Below are positions 1 to 8,919 of a stretch of 64,000 nucleotides of DNA, piece after piece. Positions within the stretch are counted from its first letter, which is position 1, and each line of letters starts with the position of its first letter. The stretch lies in assembly GCF_014647035.1 (NCBI RefSeq), contig NZ_BMOK01000004.1, positions 124,001-188,000 on the forward strand, read 5' to 3'. The notes beneath the pieces are model-generated. The model ran no database searches. It was given only the letters and a program-made list of their open reading frames with translations, and was not told the DNA's origin. A program made the translations under genes and the position numbers. Source of the stretch: Sporolactobacillus putidus. GTDB lineage: Bacteria; Bacillota; Bacilli; Bacillales; Sporolactobacillaceae.

Positions 1-396
1 GTCCACATACCAGTTTTGCTGGTTATTTCGTGTTTCCTGTGCCATCTGAACAGACTGCGAGAATCTGACAGGCCCTGCGATGGTGGAGATTGTTGCTTTA
101 AAAGGTATGGCATTCTTTTTTTGCTGATCCACTTTCTGAACGGTCGCCGTCATTGTTCCGGCCGAAATACCATTATAGATTCTCTGGTAGCGCGTAACAA
201 ACGCTGACTTGCTGATGGTTTTCTGAGAACTTTTCGAAAGAAACCCGTACATTGCTGTAAAATTTTTGTTCTGCCACGCTTTGATATAAGCCTGAAATCT
301 GCTTTCCGCTGTCGGCTGATTGCTTCCGCATCCCGCGAGCATAATCAGCACGGAGACAAACAGAACGGCAAGTGCTGAATAATGTCGAAACCGCAT
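1..396 (-). CDS. PBP3/PBP2a-like penicillin-binding lipoprotein, N-terminal part (runs off window)
   Basis: The reading frame starts at 396 and stays open to the window edge, giving 132 codons of an incomplete gene. Residues 1-23 form a lipoprotein signal with lipobox LAGC, so the mature protein should be anchored on the outer face of the membrane. The following stretch (RFQAYIKAWQNKNF, then FLSKSSQKTISKSAFVTRYQ) resembles the NTF2-like MecA_N domain at the front of class B penicillin-binding proteins such as B. subtilis PbpC. The transpeptidase domain would lie outside the window, so catalytic residues cannot be checked. A GGGAGGTG ribosome site sits just upstream of the ATG. A stand-alone NTF2-like lipoprotein is the main alternative. 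Confidence 0.8.
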   Translation of the reverse strand, partial: MRFRHYSALAVLFVSVLIMLAGCGSNQPTAESRFQAYIKAWQNKNFTAMYGFLSKSSQKTISKSAFVTRYQRIYNGISAGTMTATVQKVDQQKKNAIPFKATISTIAGPVRFSQSVQMAQETRNNQQNWYVD

Positions 397-652
397 GAGG
401 ACACCTCCCTCGTATCTGAAAAAGATATACGATTTTGTAATCCGGGTGCATCGTATCAAAAAAAGGGGTTCGATGATGAAAAACATCTTAATCTATTATA
501 AACGATTGGGAATGGAACAGCATGAATATACATTTTGCAATGTCCGGCGTAGCTGTCAAACGTTCTTCCTCTTGGTTTCCGAAGAAGGAAAAAAAACGAG
601 ATTTTTTAATGATCATTTGTCCATTATTGCCGACAGAAACGGCACGACATGG

Positions 653-658
653 TAGTAT
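653..658 (+). promoter_or_regulatory. Possible extended -10 box for the 5'-nucleotidase gene
   Basis: TAGTAT preceded by TG at the extended -10 position lies 24 bp before the start codon. No good -35 at 17 bp is evident; TTGCCG at 627 is 20 bp away. The call is weak. Confidence 0.3.
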
Positions 659-681
659 GAAAAGAGGACGGAGGCCTGTCA

Positions 682-2256
682 ATGGAAACCACGAGACTGG
701 TGATTTTGGAAACGAGTGATGTTCACGGGAGCATCTATCCGATCAGCTATGCGAACAATGAGCCGCGGGATGTCGGCATGGGTAAGATCGCCACTCTGGT
801 ACAGAGTGAAAGAAAGGCCTGCCCGAATGTACTCCTCATTGATGACGGCGACATGATTCAGGGGACTCCGCTTCTTTATTACTATGCTCGTTTTGATGAG
901 CGGCGGCCGAATCCTATGGCGGTGCTTGCCAACCAACTGGGGTACGACTGCGCCGTGTTCGGCAATCATGAATTCGACTTTGGCATCAGGGTGCTTGACG
1001 GAGCCGTACGGGATTCGGAATTTCCATGGCTTGCGGCCAACATAATTGATCGTATAACCGGGGCACCTTTTTTTGGGAGACCTTATATCTTAAAAACATT
1101 TGAAAACAGGCTGCGGGTTGCCGTACTGGGACTGACAACAAAATACACACCGAACTGGGAAAAGCCCGAGAATATTCCAGGGATGCGGTTTGAAGATCCA
1201 GTTGAAGCGGCAAAAAAATGGGTACCGATTCTGAAAGAGCGGGAGCGGGCGGATATCATTGTCGTGTCCTATCACGGCGGTTTTGAACGGGATCTTGGGA
1301 GCGGTGAAACGGCAGAAACACTGACCGGAGAAAATCAGGGGTATCAGCTGTGCATGGAGGTTCCGGACGTCGATGTCCTGCTGACCGGGCATCAGCACCG
1401 TCAGATCAGCGGCTGCAAGGTCAGGGGAGTAACCGTCGTCCAGCCGGGCTGCAACGGAACTTTTCTCGGAAAAGTGACGCTTGACCTGGCCAGGACTGAC
1501 GGACGCTGGAACATTACCGGGAAAACGTCGGATCTTCTCCCGGTCAGGGCCGTTCCCGAGGACAAAGAGCTGCTCAGGCTGACGGACGGCTATGAAAAAG
1601 ATACCCAGACCTGGCTGGATAAACCTCTCGGCAGAATTGAAGGCGATATGACCGTCAGCGATCCGATGGAAGTCCGGACGCATGATCATCCGCTGATCGA
1701 ATTTATCAACAACCTGCAGATGAAGGTTTCAGGAGCGGATATTTCGTCAACGGCCCTGTTTAACAACGAGTCGCCTGGATTCCCGCCGGATGTGTCGATG
1801 CGCGATATCGTTGCCAATTACATCTATCCGAACACGCTGAGAGTGATCCGGATCAGCGGACGCGATATACTTGATGCGCTTGAGCGGTCGGCCTCCTATT
1901 TCAAACAGTACGGCGGGGGCCCTGTCAAGGACAGCGGCTGCTTTACGACGCCGAAACTTCAGCATTATAATTACGATATGTGGGAAGGCATCGACTATAT
2001 CATTGACATTTCAAAACCCGAGGGAAGCCGTATCGTCAAGCTGGAGTATCATGGCGAACCCATCAAGATGAATCGGAGCTATGATGTCGTCATGAACAAT
2101 TACCGTTCAGGGGGCGGCGGTGATTATCTGATGTTCCGCAATAAACCGATTATCAAGGATATCCCGGTCGACGTGTCTGAAATCATAGCCAATGAAATAC
2201 TCGAAAAAAAGGTGATCCGGGCCGAGGTTAACAATAATTGGAAGCTTATTTACTGA
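682..2256 (+). CDS. Bifunctional metallophosphoesterase / 5'-nucleotidase family protein
   Basis: This 524-residue protein has the two-domain layout of the 5'-nucleotidase / UDP-sugar hydrolase family. The N-terminal calcineurin-like domain shows the metal-binding motifs in order: SDVHG (about residue 12), DDGDMIQG, FGNHEFDFG, SYHGG and TGHQHR. The C-terminal half (from about 330) carries the substrate domain with the FNNESPGFPPD region and a late NNYRSGGGGDY motif. No signal peptide is visible, unlike exported family members, so it probably acts in the cytoplasm on nucleotides or a related phosphoester, as proposed for B. subtilis YunD. The start follows AGGACGGAGG at good spacing. It appears monocistronic; its 3' side runs into a dispersed palindromic element. 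The exact substrate cannot be told. Confidence 0.88.
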   Translation: METTRLVILETSDVHGSIYPISYANNEPRDVGMGKIATLVQSERKACPNVLLIDDGDMIQGTPLLYYYARFDERRPNPMAVLANQLGYDCAVFGNHEFDFGIRVLDGAVRDSEFPWLAANIIDRITGAPFFGRPYILKTFENRLRVAVLGLTTKYTPNWEKPENIPGMRFEDPVEAAKKWVPILKERERADIIVVSYHGGFERDLGSGETAETLTGENQGYQLCMEVPDVDVLLTGHQHRQISGCKVRGVTVVQPGCNGTFLGKVTLDLARTDGRWNITGKTSDLLPVRAVPEDKELLRLTDGYEKDTQTWLDKPLGRIEGDMTVSDPMEVRTHDHPLIEFINNLQMKVSGADISSTALFNNESPGFPPDVSMRDIVANYIYPNTLRVIRISGRDILDALERSASYFKQYGGGPVKDSGCFTTPKLQHYNYDMWEGIDYIIDISKPEGSRIVKLEYHGEPIKMNRSYDVVMNNYRSGGGGDYLMFRNKPIIKDIPVDVSEIIANEILEKKVIRAEVNNNWKLIY

Positions 2257-2301
2257 ATCGGATCAGAGTAGAACGGCATTGACGGTTTATATTCTACAAA
2301 T

Positions 2302-2398
2302 GAGAAAGTACAAAATAAAAGATTAGAAGTGTCTAGTGTAAGAAAAACTAAGGTACAGGCCGTCGTCAAAGACTTAGCTTCGCCGAGTTTTTCCTATG
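2302..2398 (+). repeat. Dispersed palindromic element, copy a
   Basis: About 97 bp, almost the same as the reversed copy at 29447-29545. It begins with GAAAGTACAAAATAAAA, then GTGTCTAGTGTAAGAAAAAC, a central GCCGTCGTCAAAGACTTAG, and ends CTTCGCCGAGTTTTTCC. The two AAGAAAAACT / AGTTTTTC ends are inverted and the inner part can form a small GC hairpin followed by T residues, so it may act as a terminator between the nucleotidase gene and ung. Confidence 0.75.
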
Positions 2399-2554
2399 AC
2401 CCGGGCTATGCTGATTCCGGCAGCCGGTAGACCGGATTCTAGCGAAACGGAAGCTGGTTCCGGCCCGGCAAAGCGGGCCAAATGAAAAAATAAAGGCCCT
2501 GATTAAAAAGAATCCTGTACAAATCACGGCCGGACATAAGGAAGAGGTGCGGTA

Positions 2555-3265
2555 TTGTTGACGAAACATATATTAACCAATGACTGGGAGCCGATTCTCG
2601 AATCTGAATTTCATAAAGACTATTATTTGAAGCTGAGAGCGTTCCTGAAGCAGGAATATACGACAAAGACGGTTTATCCGGATATGTACGATCTGTTTAA
2701 TGCGCTGAAGTACACACCGTATGAAAAGGTGAAAGTGGTGATTCTCGGACAGGATCCCTACCATGAACCGGGACAGGCGCACGGACTCAGCTTTTCCGTT
2801 AAACCGGGTGTACCGCAGCCTCCATCGCTGCAAAATATTTTCAAGGAGCTCCACGACGATCTCGGCTGCCCGGTTCCGCATCACGGCTGCCTGATCGAAT
2901 GGGCGCGCCAAGGTGTACTAATGCTCAACACCGTGCTTTCCGTCCGCCGCGGAGCCGCCAACTCTCATAAAGGCATGGGCTGGGAGCAGTTTACCGATGC
3001 GGTGATCCGTGATCTGAATGAACGTGAGAAACCGATCGTGTTCATTCTCTGGGGACGCAATGCCCAGGCGAAAGAGGAACTGATCACCAATGATCGCCAT
3101 TTTATTATCAAATCTTCCCATCCGAGCCCCTTTTCCGCGCGCTACGGGTTCTTCGGGAGCCGGCCCTTTTCACGGGCGAATCGCGACCTCGAATCAGCCG
3201 GGGAGGAACCGATAGACTGGCAGATTTCCGTGGAAGAACCTGGCATTCCTTTAGAGACCGAATAA
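2555..3265 (+). CDS. ung: Uracil-DNA glycosylase, family 1
   Basis: Removes uracil from DNA as the first step of base-excision repair. The 236-residue protein is of normal length and carries the family signatures: GQDPYH (water-activating Asp; about residue 65), the uracil-binding segment LLNT-like [10 protein letters not shown], and the leucine-loop [18 protein letters not shown] near the C-terminus. The start is a TTG TTG pair after AAGGAAGAGGTG; either could be used. It stands alone here, with a terminator directly after the stop shared with the convergent ABC permease gene. Confidence 0.96.
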   Translation: MLTKHILTNDWEPILESEFHKDYYLKLRAFLKQEYTTKTVYPDMYDLFNALKYTPYEKVKVVILGQDPYHEPGQAHGLSFSVKPGVPQPPSLQNIFKELHDDLGCPVPHHGCLIEWARQGVLMLNTVLSVRRGAANSHKGMGWEQFTDAVIRDLNEREKPIVFILWGRNAQAKEELITNDRHFIIKSSHPSPFSARYGFFGSRPFSRANRDLESAGEEPIDWQISVEEPGIPLETE

Positions 3266-3302
3266 AAAAATCCACCGGAAGATTTTTTCTGGTGGATTTT
3301 TC
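3264..3302. terminator. Bidirectional intrinsic terminator between ung and ABC permease gene
   Basis: AAAATCCACC (3267-3276) pairs with GGTGGATTTT (3291-3300), with A and T runs on either side, so it can serve both convergent genes. Confidence 0.85.
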
Positions 3303-3312
3303 AATGAGAGAA

Positions 3313-4458
3313 TCAGTGTGCCGCCGATCGGACGAATGGTTTGAATCGGATCAGCGCGAGCGCGAGTCCGGCAAGCCCGATCAAAATCAGGATGATGAGA
3401 TTTTTCCAGATGGACCCGAGTCCGGCTCCACGTATCATCACGTCCTGAAACCCGCTCATCGCCCAATATTGAGGTGTAAAATAACCGATTTTCTGGGCGA
3501 ACGAAGGCAGCATGTCGCTAGGAAACCAAAGTCCGGCGACAATTGCGCCGCCAAGAGTCAGCAGCTGTGTGACCCCGAGCCCCTGATTCTCGCTGCGCAC
3601 GATGAGCGCCAGCGCCAGGCCGAGGCCTGTGCCGCAAAGCGCCAGACAAATGACGATCAGTGAAACGGCAAACGGATTGCCTAAGTGAAGGTGGTAGAAG
3701 AAGTAACCGCAGGCGAGCAGCACGGTGCATTGAATCAGCACGGAAATGAAAGAGGGAATCCACATGCCGGCCAAGTAACTGAGCGGGTTGAGCGGTGTTC
3801 CCTGGATCCTGGCGATCATGCCGGATTCTTTTTCCTGGAAGAAACGGCGCACCATCGAGTTCATAATAAAGAAGACAAACATCACGGTATAGCCGGGAAC
3901 AATCTGCGACATGAAGTCGAAGCGGCTGCCATTTTCCTCGACCGGCTGAATGCGCAGCGGCGCAGCCAGTGTTCGGCCGATCTGCTGCGGGCTCATTCCC
4001 CCTGCCTGAAGCGACTGCGCCAGTTTCTGCTCGCGATACTGAGCGGACATGTTTTGCAGGATGGCCTGGATCGGAGCGGTCGAAGCAGGCTGAGCGGCAT
4101 CTTTATAAAAATGGATCATCCCTTGACCGTTCCGCAGCCCCTTTTCAAATCCTTTGTCGATCACGACCAGTGAAGAAAGGTTTCCTTTTTTGATTTTTTG
4201 TATCTCGGATGAAACGGAGGACCGAGAATCTTCCTTGACCTGAAATCCTTTAAGCTGACCAATCTGCTTGATAAAGGCTTGTGACGCGGCGGAGTGGTCC
4301 AGATCCTGTATGTTTACGATCAGTGTAGATGACGCGGTCTGGCTGAAGATGGAACCGAAGACAACGATAAACAGAAGCGGCATGAGGATCAGAAAGAAAA
4401 AGTTGCCTTTTTCCTTAATCATCAATTTGAATTCTTTGATCACGATATTTTTCATCAT
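3313..4458 (-). CDS. ABC-2 type exporter permease
   Basis: A 381-residue membrane protein with one N-terminal membrane segment (about residues 17-38), a large external loop (about 40-190) and a C-terminal block of five or six membrane helices. This is the layout of ABC-2 permeases such as the LnrM/LnrN (YfiM/YfiN) proteins for linearmycin-type antibiotics. It lies 12 bp downstream of its ATPase gene and presumably forms the exporter with it. Two start codons lie in tandem (4458 and 4455) behind GGGGAGAGG. Only one permease gene follows the ATPase, so a homodimer is likely. The substrate is unknown; a drug or peptide export role is inference. Confidence 0.85.
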   Translation of the reverse strand: MMKNIVIKEFKLMIKEKGNFFFLILMPLLFIVVFGSIFSQTASSTLIVNIQDLDHSAASQAFIKQIGQLKGFQVKEDSRSSVSSEIQKIKKGNLSSLVVIDKGFEKGLRNGQGMIHFYKDAAQPASTAPIQAILQNMSAQYREQKLAQSLQAGGMSPQQIGRTLAAPLRIQPVEENGSRFDFMSQIVPGYTVMFVFFIMNSMVRRFFQEKESGMIARIQGTPLNPLSYLAGMWIPSFISVLIQCTVLLACGYFFYHLHLGNPFAVSLIVICLALCGTGLGLALALIVRSENQGLGVTQLLTLGGAIVAGLWFPSDMLPSFAQKIGYFTPQYWAMSGFQDVMIRGAGLGSIWKNLIILILIGLAGLALALIRFKPFVRSAAH

Positions 4459-4470
4459 GTCCTCTCCCCT

Positions 4471-5394
4471 CTAATCTCTGAGGCTGGTTCCTGTCAGTGA
4501 CAGGAAGACATCTTCAAGAGACGGTTTCACCATTTCAATGGCATTTATTTTCAAGCTTTGATCGGCTTCATTCCGGTCGAGAATGGATCGCATCACGCTG
4601 AGCGGCTGGTCTGTTTCCAGAACCCATCCACGGTCACGGGTGTAACTTTTCTTGATTGACGCGAAAGATTCCGGGTGAAAAGGCCTATCGGTCTCCAGAT
4701 ACACAGCCTTTTGGGCAAAATGGTCGAACAGATCCTGCAAATGGCCTTGCGCGATCACTTTCCCCCGATCGATAATGGCGATGTCGTCGCATAGCGCCTC
4801 CACTTCTTCCATATAGTGGGTGGAGTAGATAATCGTCACGCCGCTGTCCCTTAGATGACGGATCATGTCGAAAATATGGTTGCGCGACTGAGGGTCGATG
4901 CCGACAGTCGGTTCGTCAAGAATCAGCAGTTTCGGCTGGTGCAATAAAGCACAGGCGATATTGATCCGCCGCTTCATCCCTCCTGAAAAAGTTTTGACGG
5001 GGTCATTCGCCCGGTCAAGCAGCCCCGTTTCGCGCAGCACTTCATCCATGCGCGTTTTCAGCAGACCGCCTTTTATTCCGTAAAGGCCGCCGAAGAATTT
5101 GAGATTGTCTGTCGCACTTAATTTATCATACAGCGTGATCTCTTGGGGGACATAACCGACCTGTCTCTGGACAGCCTGCCGCTGCCTGACTGCATCAAGC
5201 CCGAAAACGCGGACACTGCCGCCGTCCGCGGGAAGAATCCCGGTCAGAATTTTCATGGCTGTTGATTTGCCGGCCCCGTTTGGTCCGAGAAGTCCGAAAC
5301 AAGATCCTTTTCGAATGGAGAAAGTGACGTCGTCCAGCGCGGCTTTTGAACCGAACTGTTTTTTTAGCTGATGAATATCGACTACAGTTTCCAT
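4471..5394 (-). CDS. ABC transporter ATP-binding protein (drug/antibiotic export type)
   Basis: A 307-residue nucleotide-binding subunit. Walker A GPNGAGKST (about 37-45), the Q-loop near VGYVPQE, signature FSGGMKRR, Walker B LLILDEPTVGID and the switch His in STHYMEE are all intact. The C-terminal extension after about residue 230 is usual for the DrrA/LnrL group. It precedes the permease gene in a two-gene operon. The ATG follows CCAGGAGGTC. The promoter region contains an AT-rich palindrome but no regulator gene lies alongside. Confidence 0.93.
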   Translation of the reverse strand: METVVDIHQLKKQFGSKAALDDVTFSIRKGSCFGLLGPNGAGKSTAMKILTGILPADGGSVRVFGLDAVRQRQAVQRQVGYVPQEITLYDKLSATDNLKFFGGLYGIKGGLLKTRMDEVLRETGLLDRANDPVKTFSGGMKRRINIACALLHQPKLLILDEPTVGIDPQSRNHIFDMIRHLRDSGVTIIYSTHYMEEVEALCDDIAIIDRGKVIAQGHLQDLFDHFAQKAVYLETDRPFHPESFASIKKSYTRDRGWVLETDQPLSVMRSILDRNEADQSLKINAIEMVKPSLEDVFLSLTGTSLRD

Positions 5395-5417
5395 TTTTTG
5401 ACCTCCTGGATTAAAGG

Positions 5418-5448
5418 TGTTGAATAATTAATTAATACTTAATTAATC
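5418..5448 (-). promoter_or_regulatory. AT-rich repeated palindrome ahead of ABC exporter operon (possible operator)
   Basis: Two copies of ATTAATTA lie next to each other between the start codon at 5394 and position 5450. Such a site could bind a TetR, PadR or MarR regulator encoded elsewhere. This is inference from symmetry and place only. Confidence 0.35.
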
Positions 5449-5495
5449 GTTGGTGATGCAATGTTCGGATGTTGTCTGATCGGCCGATGAAATTT

Positions 5496-5757
5496 CGTTT
5501 ATTTGGAAGCAGCTCTGAATCATGGCAGAGTTGCTCTGAATCGGGGAAAAGCAGCGTTCCTCTGAAGCAAATCGTCCCGAGAGAAGAGTTAATCGCCCAA
5601 AGCAGGCGAACAATCGTCTCAAAAATGTCAGGAATCGTCCTATTTAATAGGTGAATCACCCTATTTAGGTGGCGAATCGCCCCGTCCGGAGTTAATTGTT
5701 CTAAGTCATCGAATCATTGTCTCAAAAATGTCAGTAATCGCCATTTTCAGTCAGAGA
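5496..5757. repeat. Degenerate 21-bp tandem array 1 (unit types A and B)
   Basis: The first part has AGCAGCTCTGAA-type units, as in the array at 29290. The second part has AATCGYCC-type units spaced 21 bp apart, as in the array at 39849. The run of B units here (a CTCAAAAATGTC unit, a CCTATTTA unit, then a CCGTCCGG unit) follows the same order as in that larger array. No gene is likely in this roughly 400-bp gap. Confidence 0.75.
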
Positions 5758-5795
5758 CAGCCTCAACTATTTTAAATAGCTGGGTGCCATGTTGA

Positions 5796-6338
5796 TCAAA
5801 AATCGGTTTTTTCAGGCGACTGCAGCAGTTGTTTCTGCTTGCGGAGCAGGATTAAATAGTACACAACATAATAGGCGAACATGATCAGGAGAAGTCCAGC
5901 CGTCCAGGAATTGCCGATCGCAGCATTCATGTTTTGCAGGCTGCCCGATTGTTGAGCCTGAGGGCTGTTTAACGGGCCGCCTGAGTAGAGTCCGATAAAA
6001 CGGTAGAGAAGGCGGCCAAGGAAAATGACGCTCACGATGCTGCCGATCCAGATATTCGGAAGGTAGTACCAGTGATGATCGCGCCGCTCAAAACGCGTGA
6101 TGGCTGAGCTGTAATAAGCAAGGCCGACTCCGATACAGAGTCCGATGACGTCCGAAATTAGACTGATCGGGTGAACGGCGCCTGAAGCAAGAAAAATCAA
6201 TCCGATAATAATGAAAATAACCGTGCGTGTGATCAGCCTTTTTCGCAGTAAAACCTGCCAGCCAATATTTCGGCGGACACGCCTGAAGATTGTGAAAAGA
6301 ATAAGGGCTATAAGAACAATCCAGCCATATTGATGCAT
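5796..6338 (-). CDS. Integral membrane protein of unknown function, in GntR-ABC operon
   Basis: A 180-residue protein with about five hydrophobic segments (about 5-17, 38-55, 62-80, 95-113, 145-165) and a positively charged loop RRVRRNIGW. It weakly recalls CcdC-like (DUF1453) membrane proteins, but I cannot confirm this. It is the last gene of the operon regulator-ATPase-permease-membrane protein, 12 bp after the permease stop, and its ATG follows AAGGAG. A supporting or second membrane subunit of the exporter is a reasonable guess. Confidence 0.65.
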   Translation of the reverse strand: MHQYGWIVLIALILFTIFRRVRRNIGWQVLLRKRLITRTVIFIIIGLIFLASGAVHPISLISDVIGLCIGVGLAYYSSAITRFERRDHHWYYLPNIWIGSIVSVIFLGRLLYRFIGLYSGGPLNSPQAQQSGSLQNMNAAIGNSWTAGLLLIMFAYYVVYYLILLRKQKQLLQSPEKTDF

Positions 6339-6350
6339 ACATTTTCTCCT

Positions 6351-7088
6351 TTACAAATCCAGTTTTTTCTCGAGCAGCCACGCAGTAAGCACAAGTAGCA
6401 GCCAGCTTATCGTCCAGCTGATAAGGACGGTCAGGATCATGGTAAATGATAATTGAATGGATGGGTCAGGCCGTATCCATCCCAGTGAACCGCCTATACT
6501 CCAGCCTAGGCTCCAGATGATCCAGAACAGCGGGATGGCCGGGCGCCACTTCGTCTGGGCGAGTGTGCCATAAAGGAGACCAAAAGCGATCGCCAGAGGA
6601 AAAGAGCATATATCAAGAAAGAAAAACCAAAGGCCTGACTCGGCAAAACTTCCAAAATCTTTTAATGACAGACTCGCACTGATCAATGCCGCATAGCCTC
6701 CGAACAGGAGAATCAGAACATAGACGGCAAGCGCGATCAGGATGCTCATCATGAAACTGGCGGCAAACTTTGCCGAAATCAGTGTCTGCCGGGAACAGGG
6801 CAGGGTCAGCCACCATCCGACGGTTTCTCCCCTCCACTCCCGTACGATTCTCGAAATAGTGAGTCCGAATATTGCCCAGGGCAGGCCAAAAAACACGTAC
6901 CAAATATAGTTCAGCTGTATTTTGTAGGATAAAGAGAAATAAGTCGTTAAAACCAGGGTAATCATCAGGAAGAACAGAAGATAAGTGAGGCGCCACTGCC
7001 TGTTCATCCATTGCCGCCTTCTGCCGCGTTTGCGGTAGAATTCATGCCTGACCAGCGGAACGAAAACAGATTTAAGACCCGGCTGCAT
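6351..7088 (-). CDS. ABC transporter permease of the GntR-ABC operon
   Basis: A 245-residue protein with about six membrane helices and a long basic N-terminus (HEFYRKRGRRRQW). The frame is open further upstream, but the ATG at 7088 is chosen because it lies directly after the ATPase stop (TAAAATG). The fold resembles permeases of YtrC/YtrD- or BcrB-like exporters. It should work with the ATPase encoded just upstream. The substrate is unknown; many systems of this class respond to cell-wall antibiotics. Confidence 0.8.
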   Translation of the reverse strand: MQPGLKSVFVPLVRHEFYRKRGRRRQWMNRQWRLTYLLFFLMITLVLTTYFSLSYKIQLNYIWYVFFGLPWAIFGLTISRIVREWRGETVGWWLTLPCSRQTLISAKFAASFMMSILIALAVYVLILLFGGYAALISASLSLKDFGSFAESGLWFFFLDICSFPLAIAFGLLYGTLAQTKWRPAIPLFWIIWSLGWSIGGSLGWIRPDPSIQLSFTMILTVLISWTISWLLLVLTAWLLEKKLDL

Positions 7089-7089
7089 T

Positions 7090-7800
7090 TTATTTTTCCC
7101 CCTCGCGATAGAGTTTTCTTGACAGGGCGTCGATCGAGCCGTATTGGCCGCGCAGCGATTCCGCGTCGCCGGACAGCGCCACGCGGCCCTGATCCAAAAA
7201 GACAACACGGTCGAACAGGCCTTCAGCTTCGTAGATTTCATGCGTGCTGATCAGCAGTGTCTGTTGTTTTTCACTGAGCGCATCAATCAGAACGTCCATG
7301 ATGTGTTCACGCGAACTGCCGTCAATTCCGGAAAACGGTTCGTCCAGAATGACCAGCGGCACGCGGCGAGCCATGCATAAAATCAGCATCAGCCGTGCTT
7401 CCTGACCCTTCGACATCTCGCCGGCTTTTAAATCCATGGGAAGACGCATGATGTCTCTGAGTCGGGCGGCTTCCTCCGAGTCGAAGCCGGGAAGAAAACG
7501 GGCGCCCCATTCGATGCTTTGTTTCGTCGTGTAATCGCCATACCAGCGCGCGCGATCAGGCAGATAAGCAATTTCGGCATTGGTGCGCCATCCCGGCTCT
7601 TTTCCGAGCACCTCGAGATGTCCGTCGTCGGGCTGGACAAGGCCGACGATCATCCGGAAAAAAGTCGATTTCCCGGCGCCGTTCGCACCGAGCATACCCA
7701 GAACCCGGCCCTTTTCAACATTTAGCGTCAGATTTTCGACAGCCGTCTTGCCGCCGTAGCGTTTTGTGAGTCCCTTTGCGGAAATAATCTGCTCGGACAT
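7090..7800 (-). CDS. ABC transporter ATP-binding protein (YtrB-like)
   Basis: A 236-residue ATPase with Walker A GANGAGKST, a signature region MSKGQEARL (degenerate relative to LSGGQ, as is common in YtrB-type proteins), Walker B LVILDEPFSGID and switch His in STHE. The start codon follows the GntR stop with one base between (TAAAATG), indicating translational coupling. It is the second gene of the GntR operon. Confidence 0.92.
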   Translation of the reverse strand: MSEQIISAKGLTKRYGGKTAVENLTLNVEKGRVLGMLGANGAGKSTFFRMIVGLVQPDDGHLEVLGKEPGWRTNAEIAYLPDRARWYGDYTTKQSIEWGARFLPGFDSEEAARLRDIMRLPMDLKAGEMSKGQEARLMLILCMARRVPLVILDEPFSGIDGSSREHIMDVLIDALSEKQQTLLISTHEIYEAEGLFDRVVFLDQGRVALSGDAESLRGQYGSIDALSRKLYREGEK

Positions 7801-7801
7801 T

Positions 7802-8200
7802 TTACCGTTCCCCTTTCTTCTCCCGGGTCGTAGTCAGAAAGGACTGGATTTCCGTCCACCTGAAACCGAGACTATGCATTTTATCTAAAAACTGATCGCT
7901 GTAGTCAAAAGCGAGCCGTTCTTTAAAGTGCCTGATCTGTGTCACCGACTCCGTGACAAATGTGCCCTGGCCGCGCCTTTTCTCCGTAAGTCCATCCCGC
8001 TCAAGCTCCTGATACGCATGCATGACGGTGTTCGGGTTGATTTTCAGCTCATGCGCCATTTCTCTAACAGAAGGAATTTTCTCTCCCACGTCAATCGCTC
8101 CTCTGGCAATTAAACTTCGCATTTGCGCGAGTATCTGTTCGTAGAGAGGCTGGCTGAAATCAAGCGTAAGCCGGAGCGAGCCAACCTTCCGCTCATCCAT
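7802..8200 (-). CDS. GntR-family transcriptional regulator, YtrA subfamily
   Basis: A 132-residue regulator with an N-terminal winged helix (PLYEQILAQMRSLIARGAI, KIPSVREMAHELKINPNTV, GQGTFVTE) and only a short helical tail, which defines the YtrA group. It probably represses its own operon through the palindrome at 8240-8268 that overlaps the promoter. The start at 8200 is preferred over the upstream ATG at 8242 because GGAGG stands 7 bp before it. The inducer is unknown; relatives respond to cell-wall-active drugs. Confidence 0.92.
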   Translation of the reverse strand: MDERKVGSLRLTLDFSQPLYEQILAQMRSLIARGAIDVGEKIPSVREMAHELKINPNTVMHAYQELERDGLTEKRRGQGTFVTESVTQIRHFKERLAFDYSDQFLDKMHSLGFRWTEIQSFLTTTREKKGER

Positions 8201-8239
8201 GGAACAACCTCCATTCGGATTAGTGTGTTTTATATGTTT

Positions 8240-8274
8240 CAAGTGTATTATACCATATGATACACTTGGAGCAA
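8240..8274 (-). promoter_or_regulatory. GntR operon promoter with overlapping YtrA-type operator
   Basis: Reading leftward, TTGCTC (8269-8274) and TATAAT (8247-8252) are 16 bp apart, with TGG before the -10. A perfect inverted repeat CAAGTGTAT (8240-8248) / ATACACTTG (8260-8268) covers the spacer and -10. That is where a self-repressor would bind. Confidence 0.85.
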
Positions 8275-8289
8275 GGGGTACTTCACCAT

Positions 8290-8354
8290 ATATAAAAAAA
8301 CTTGGCTCAGCTAAGCCTTCGCGCTGGCTGAGCCTGAGTTGCGGGGGCCGGGAC
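8290..8354 (-). repeat. Dispersed palindromic element, copy b (partial, reversed)
   Basis: Read on the minus strand it matches the right end of copy f (37222-37373), including GGCCCCCGCAACT, CAGGCTCAGCC and AAGTTTTTT. The AAGTATAAAAA end is missing, so this looks like a truncated copy. Confidence 0.65.
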
Positions 8355-8385
8355 GTGATTTTTATACCATAATCCTAAAAAATTT

Positions 8386-8807
8386 ACTGATTGTACCGTC
8401 TCCTCATGTTAGATCTCAGTTGATTAACAAACTAATGAAAAAGTGAGGTAGATTTTCTTCATTCGGAGACCAATGAAACTATTTAATCGTCAGCTTAACA
8501 GTCGGAAGCCGTTGTCCAGCTGTTCACAGGCGCACACAGCTGAACAATCAACAGTAAAGAGCAGAGAATCTACAGTAATGGGTTGAGAATCTACAGTAAA
8601 GAGCGGAGAATCTACAGTAACGCTCAAAGAATCAACAGTAAACGGCCTGAAATCAATAAGTGCGAATAGTCAGAACTCGGATCGGGCTTTTTACGCTGCG
8701 AACCGCCGAAATTCAGGGGAGCAGGACGATAATCTTTAGTTTTCGATTCGCTATTAATCATTTAGGACGTATATTGCTGACTGAAATGAGTAATTGGGAT
8801 AATCATA
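8386..8807 (+). repeat. About 420-bp non-coding repeat, copy 1 (contains 21-bp type E array)
   Basis: Collinear with 14681-15107 and, more loosely, 50793-51240, all in the same orientation. Shared landmarks are CTCATGTTAGA near the left end, TGAAAAA..GAGG..GATTTTC, CTTAACAGTCGGAAGCCG, the type E array (8545-8661), AATCAATAAGTG, GAAATTCAGG and TTCAGGACGTAT near the right end. No credible ORF lies within it. Confidence 0.85.
8545..8661. repeat. 21-bp tandem array 2 (type E unit)
   Basis: About five units of GAATCTACAGTAA plus a variable 8-bp part (AGAGCGGA, TGGGTTGA, CGCTCAAA and so on), spaced 21 bp, inside the long repeat. Confidence 0.9.
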
Positions 8808-8880
8808 AAAAAATTTTGTACTTTCTTTCTTACAGTGCACCCGGCAGCAGCCCTTGATAGCCCACTGCTTCCTAATAGTA

Positions 8881-8910
8881 CAAAAAAAGATGCCTCATTT
8901 GGCATCTCTT
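8881..8910 (-). terminator. Intrinsic terminator of the MFS transporter gene
   Basis: Reading leftward, AGATGCC pairs with GGCATCT across a six-base loop and is followed by seven T residues. Confidence 0.85.
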
Positions 8911-8919
8911 TCACTGCTT

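Noticed and set aside
395-655. An 86-codon gene between the PBP-like gene and the 5'-nucleotidase gene
   Set aside because: It overlaps the start and ribosome site of the divergent lipoprotein gene and has no ribosome site or recognisable domain.
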